DNA of 9,282 bases, taken from positions 1 to 9,282 of the forward strand of contig DASCOB010000175.1 in assembly GCA_036011785.1 (NCBI GenBank), written 5' to 3'. The notes beneath the pieces were generated by a model that was not told the DNA's origin, did no database searches, and saw nothing but the letters and a program-made list of their open reading frames with translations. Shown here piece after piece: positions 6,145 to 9,282 of the stretch. The stretch's first letter is position 1; every line of letters starts with the position of its first letter. This DNA comes from CAJWGI01 sp036011785. GTDB taxonomy: Bacteria; Chloroflexota; Anaerolineae; Anaerolineales; UBA11657. A program made the translations under genes and the position numbers.

Positions 6145-7773
6145 GTGGCTGAATACCAGATCATCCTATTGCCGAAGCGCGATTACTACATATGGGTGGC
6201 TGCCGCGCGAGATTATGTGCTGCGCTACCACGCCAACCTGACTTCCGATGCGGACGTGGCCGGACGGCACATGTACCCCCATCAAGTAATCACAATCGCG
6301 GATTCGCCCCAAGCGTACGGGCGCGACATCGCGGCCTGGTACCGGCATAATTACCCCGAAGCACGTCTGGACATAATCGAGGCTGCCACGCCGCCGGATT
6401 TGCAGAACATCCTCGGAACCCGCCTGAGCAGTGGCGACCGCTTTGGCGGGGCCGGAAAGAGCTTTCAATTGCTCTGGCCTACCGACTATCTGAAGATAAC
6501 GCAGTCCTTTGGTGTCAATCAGGATCTCTATCGCCGCTGGGGTCTGCCCGGCCACGAGGGGTTGGACATCCGTGCCCCACTGCGTTCAGGTGTTTATGCC
6601 TGCGCCGTGGGTACAGTCTACCGCGTGCACGATGGCGGCGGCGACCATCCTTACGGCGTGCATGTGCGCCTGCGCCATCAGGACGGCTATCGCACCATTT
6701 ACGCGCATCTCTATCGCCCGCTCGTCGCGGTGGGGCAGCACGTCGAGGCCGGAGAGCAGATTGGGCTGGCTAATTCCAGCGGAAATTCTACCGGCTCGCA
6801 TCTCCACTTGACTCTTAAGAAGGAAGGCGCGTCCGCTGCCGGTTTGACCGCCTTTCCATATGATGTGGTCGATCCGACCCCGTTTCTGCAATTCCCGGAA
6901 GATGAGACCCAGCTGCCGGGCCGTGCCATCACGGTGAACTGGGAACATGAGCGCTGCCTTGTAGGCGTGCACGGGCGCGCCGACGGGCCGCTGCTGGAGC
7001 CGGACTTTCCGGTGATTAGAGATACACACATGGAAGCCGTGAAGATGCTTTCCAACGCGCCACCGGAGAACATCGATCGGTTGCGCGCGATAAATGAAAA
7101 CATATTTATACTGGTGCGATTGTTCGCCGGTTTCCGCGACCGCACTGTGAGTTCGGCGGATTTTGTCTCATGGGTAGAGGCCGACGTGGAGCAGCTATAT
7201 CGGGCCGGAGTGCGCTATTATGAAGTACACAATGAGCCGAATCTGCAGATTGAGGGCTGGCAGCATTCGTGGCAAGATGGCGCTCAGTTCGCGGGCTGGT
7301 TTTTGGAAGTGGTAGAGCGCATGAAAGGCCGCTTTCCGGAGGCACTTTTCGGCTATCCGGGCCTTTCGCCGGGCGCCGATATTAGCGGTCAGCGCATGGA
7401 TTCGTGGGCGTTTCTGCAGCAGTCTGAGCCAGCAGCGATGTCGGCCGATTGGATGGGATGCCATTGTTACTGGGTCAGCGATGCGGACATGCTGCGCCCC
7501 GGAGGTGGCCAGGTATACGCGGAATACCGCCGCCGCTACCCGGAGAAATTACTCTTCATCACCGAGTTTTCCAACCCATCGAGCGAGACGTCGCCGAGGG
7601 CGAAGGGGCAGCAATATGTGGAATATTATCGCCGCCTGCGAGAGGTATCTGGGGTGGGAGCGGCGTTCTCGTTTGTGATTTCCGCTTCTGCCAATTTCCC
7701 GCACGAGGTCTGGCGCAGCGAGGATGGGTGCGTCTCAGAAATAGTGACTCTGGTGGGGCGGCGCGCTTTCTAA
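6145..7773 (+). CDS. M23 (LytM-type) peptidase fused to a TIM-barrel glycosidase-like domain
   Basis: 542 residues from GTG 6145. A stop codon at 6139-6141 in the same frame rules out an earlier start, and a weak GGTGA (6137-6141) precedes it. Three parts are visible. Residues 1-110 form an N-terminal region I do not recognise, rich in Tyr and charged residues. Residues about 112-250 form an M23 zinc peptidase with its full ligand set: His137 and Asp141 (HEGLD), His188 (YAHL) and His219/His221 (GSHLHL). Residues about 262-542 resemble a clan GH-A barrel: VHNEP with probable acid/base Glu364, and FITEF with probable nucleophile Glu474, 110 residues apart. M23 enzymes cut peptidoglycan cross-bridges, and the second domain would attack a polysaccharide. 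No signal peptide or membrane segment is present, which is odd for a wall-active enzyme. It lies 28 bases after the radC relic and probably shared its transcript. Confidence 0.88.
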   Translation: MAEYQIILLPKRDYYIWVAAARDYVLRYHANLTSDADVAGRHMYPHQVITIADSPQAYGRDIAAWYRHNYPEARLDIIEAATPPDLQNILGTRLSSGDRFGGAGKSFQLLWPTDYLKITQSFGVNQDLYRRWGLPGHEGLDIRAPLRSGVYACAVGTVYRVHDGGGDHPYGVHVRLRHQDGYRTIYAHLYRPLVAVGQHVEAGEQIGLANSSGNSTGSHLHLTLKKEGASAAGLTAFPYDVVDPTPFLQFPEDETQLPGRAITVNWEHERCLVGVHGRADGPLLEPDFPVIRDTHMEAVKMLSNAPPENIDRLRAINENIFILVRLFAGFRDRTVSSADFVSWVEADVEQLYRAGVRYYEVHNEPNLQIEGWQHSWQDGAQFAGWFLEVVERMKGRFPEALFGYPGLSPGADISGQRMDSWAFLQQSEPAAMSADWMGCHCYWVSDADMLRPGGGQVYAEYRRRYPEKLLFITEFSNPSSETSPRAKGQQYVEYYRRLREVSGVGAAFSFVISASANFPHEVWRSEDGCVSEIVTLVGRRAF

Positions 7774-7786
7774 GGCGTGGCTCTGA

Positions 7787-9282
7787 TTATTCCTTGTTGA
7801 CAACGAACAATTCGAACATGGGCACGCCGCTGCGCTTGCGCACGACGCCAATTTTCTGCAGTACGTAACCGCTGTTGGCAGCGATTTCGGTGAACTCGGT
7901 GCGCCGCTGGAAAATCGTCTCCTCCGGCGTGTGGAGCACGAACACGGTCCCCGGCTGCTGGAACAAAGGCTGCACCCGGGCCCCAAAACCGGCGTCCGCC
8001 GCGTACCCGTAGCCGAACACCTCGCTGGGCGTGATGCGCTCGGAAGTCAGGTAGCGCACCTGCGGGGCAATGCCCCAGTCGAGGGCGACCGTGTGGGCCG
8101 GCTGAAGGCTCTTTAGCCGCTCGGCCAGCGCGTAAATGGCGGCGCTGTGCGGGCCTTCGCCGCCGCCTTTTGCCAGTGCCCGGTGCATATGTAGGTCAGC
8201 GGTGACGTCGCCGCTCACCAACGCAGTCAATCCGAACGCTATGGCGATGAGCGCGGCGCGGTGCTGTCGCGCTAGATGGGCGCCCGCCGCTGCGCCAACC
8301 GCGACCACGGTCGTCCACAACGGCGTGAAGAGTGCGAGGTGATGCGGAAAAAGTCCGGCCGGGGTGGGCGTTAACGGCACCAGCAGCACACTTGTGGCCA
8401 GCAGCAGCACCAGTGCCAGCCCGCGGCGAGCGTGCGCATCCCGGCGCGTCGCCTGCGCCACAATCGCGAGCACAGCAAGGCTAAAAGCCCAAAGCCATAA
8501 CCGGTTGCCCGGTGAACTTCCCAGATACCAAAAGTGGTTCTGCGCGGTCAGCACGGCAGTGAAGTGATCCAGTCGCCCCCAGAGCTGACCCCAGCCGGCT
8601 GCGCCGGTGGAAAACATTTTTCCGGCGAGCGTGAGCGCGACGCCGCGACTGAGCGCATGAAATGCTAGCAGCGGCGTGACGCCAACGGCAAACCCCCCGG
8701 CGGCCGCCAGAGTGGATGCAAGGGTGGGGCGGCGGGGCCAGGCGGGGGCTCGGGCGCGTACCAGATAAGTCAGATTCAACAGCAGCGCAGCGCCCGCAAT
8801 TCCACCAAGAATCCAGACGAACAGGATTTTCGAATACACGCCGGTCCCGGCCAGCAGGCCTGCGGCCAGCGCCATGCGCGTATTCCCGTGTTTGCACCAT
8901 CGTGCTGCTGCCCATAGCAACGCCATGGCGATTGCCAAAGTCACTGAGGCGACCAGCGTGCCTTGTCGGCTCCAGAAGACGAACGAGGGATGCACAGCCA
9001 ACAGAACGGTCGAGAGAAGCGCCACGGGATTGCCCCAACCGGAACGGGTGAAGCCGAAGGTGAGCAACAAGGTGATTGCGCCGATCAGCAGCGCGGGCAG
9101 GCGAACGCTGAAGGTGTTAGGCCCGAACGCTGCCATGAAAGGCACGCTGATGTAAACGTGCAGTGCGCCGATGTAATCTTGCACCATGAGCGGAAAGCGG
9201 CGCGGGCCAATGCCGACGTTCCGAAACGCGGACACCGGCGCGCCACTGGCAATTTGCAGCGCGGGCAGGCCGGCTTCTTGCG
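7787..9282 (-). CDS. GT39/PMT-like polytopic membrane glycosyltransferase (5' end outside window)
   Basis: The frame is open to the right edge, giving 497 visible residues. The GTG at 9235 is not the true start, because family-like sequence (EAGLPALQIASG) continues upstream of it to the edge. About nine hydrophobic segments are visible (minus-strand residues counted from 9235: about 46-62, 70-85, 94-112, 135-155, 176-193, 245-261, 272-288, 298-318, 327-341). A soluble C-terminal domain of about 140 residues follows. Motifs typical of the ArnT/PMT-2 group of GT39-like proteins are the YISVPFMAAFG and FSVRLPALL stretch and the VHPSFVFWSRQG segment. Such enzymes transfer sugars from polyprenyl-phosphate donors on the outer face of the membrane. 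The acceptor is unknown, and the expected N-terminal Asp-Glu motif would be at or beyond the edge. It converges on the M23 fusion gene with 13 bases between the stops. Confidence 0.85.
   Translation of the reverse strand, partial: QEAGLPALQIASGAPVSAFRNVGIGPRRFPLMVQDYIGALHVYISVPFMAAFGPNTFSVRLPALLIGAITLLLTFGFTRSGWGNPVALLSTVLLAVHPSFVFWSRQGTLVASVTLAIAMALLWAAARWCKHGNTRMALAAGLLAGTGVYSKILFVWILGGIAGAALLLNLTYLVRARAPAWPRRPTLASTLAAAGGFAVGVTPLLAFHALSRGVALTLAGKMFSTGAAGWGQLWGRLDHFTAVLTAQNHFWYLGSSPGNRLWLWAFSLAVLAIVAQATRRDAHARRGLALVLLLATSVLLVPLTPTPAGLFPHHLALFTPLWTTVVAVGAAAGAHLARQHRAALIAIAFGLTALVSGDVTADLHMHRALAKGGGEGPHSAAIYALAERLKSLQPAHTVALDWGIAPQVRYLTSERITPSEVFGYGYAADAGFGARVQPLFQQPGTVFVLHTPEETIFQRRTEFTEIAANSGYVLQKIGVVRKRSGVPMFELFVVNKE

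Noticed and set aside
6135..6152. Five-codon mini-ORF (MVKRG) overlapping the M23 fusion start
   Set aside because: It is too short and has no ribosome binding site; it is likely chance.

Overview
The window looks like a piece of a chromosome from a GC-rich bacterium, most likely a member of the Chloroflexota (Anaerolineae-like). That placement is inferred from the style of several proteins: a PurA with the EGQLG / DLDWGTYPFVTSSN block, an FmdB-type zinc ribbon, a two-helix membrane protein with a double zinc ribbon, and an M23 peptidase fused to a glycosidase-like domain. No rRNA or other marker gene is present to confirm it. No tRNA, IS element, CRISPR array or phage structural gene is visible. 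Nearly all of the DNA is explained by housekeeping genes, one unusual fusion enzyme and two dead genes.

Layout. Bases 1-285 hold the C-terminal end of an FmdB-family zinc-ribbon protein, followed by a textbook rho-independent terminator (303-334). A TATAAT promoter (383-388) and a strong Shine-Dalgarno lead into purA (425-1693), which overlaps purB (1690-3081) by four bases (ATGA). Together these two genes encode the complete IMP-to-AMP branch of purine synthesis. The roughly 400 bases between purB and eno are the relic of a phosphinothricin-type GNAT acetyltransferase. It has an in-frame TAG where the family normally has a Trp, and about one third of the protein has been deleted. Enolase (eno, 3484-4779) follows and is intact.

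Convergent to eno is a 161-residue membrane protein with two zinc ribbons (4790-5275, minus strand). It is driven by a strong promoter that lies back to back with a second promoter pointing at radC. radC (5383-6116) is a pseudogene: a one-base deletion near 5610 puts the N-terminal third in the wrong frame, and a CAA-to-TAA type nonsense codon (5793) stops the rest, while the JAMM metal motif downstream is still readable. Immediately after it is an intact 542-residue protein (6145-7773) with an unrecognised N-terminal domain, a complete M23/LytM peptidase domain and a C-terminal TIM-barrel glycosidase-like domain, and no signal peptide. The right end (7787-9282, minus strand) is a GT39/PMT-like polytopic membrane glycosyltransferase that runs off the window.

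The purine genes and enolase are ordinary core metabolism. The points of interest are the two gene relics sitting between perfectly intact neighbours, the peptidase-glycosidase fusion without an export signal, and the compact divergent promoter pair with a nearly leaderless start for radC. I see no convincing new multi-gene system.
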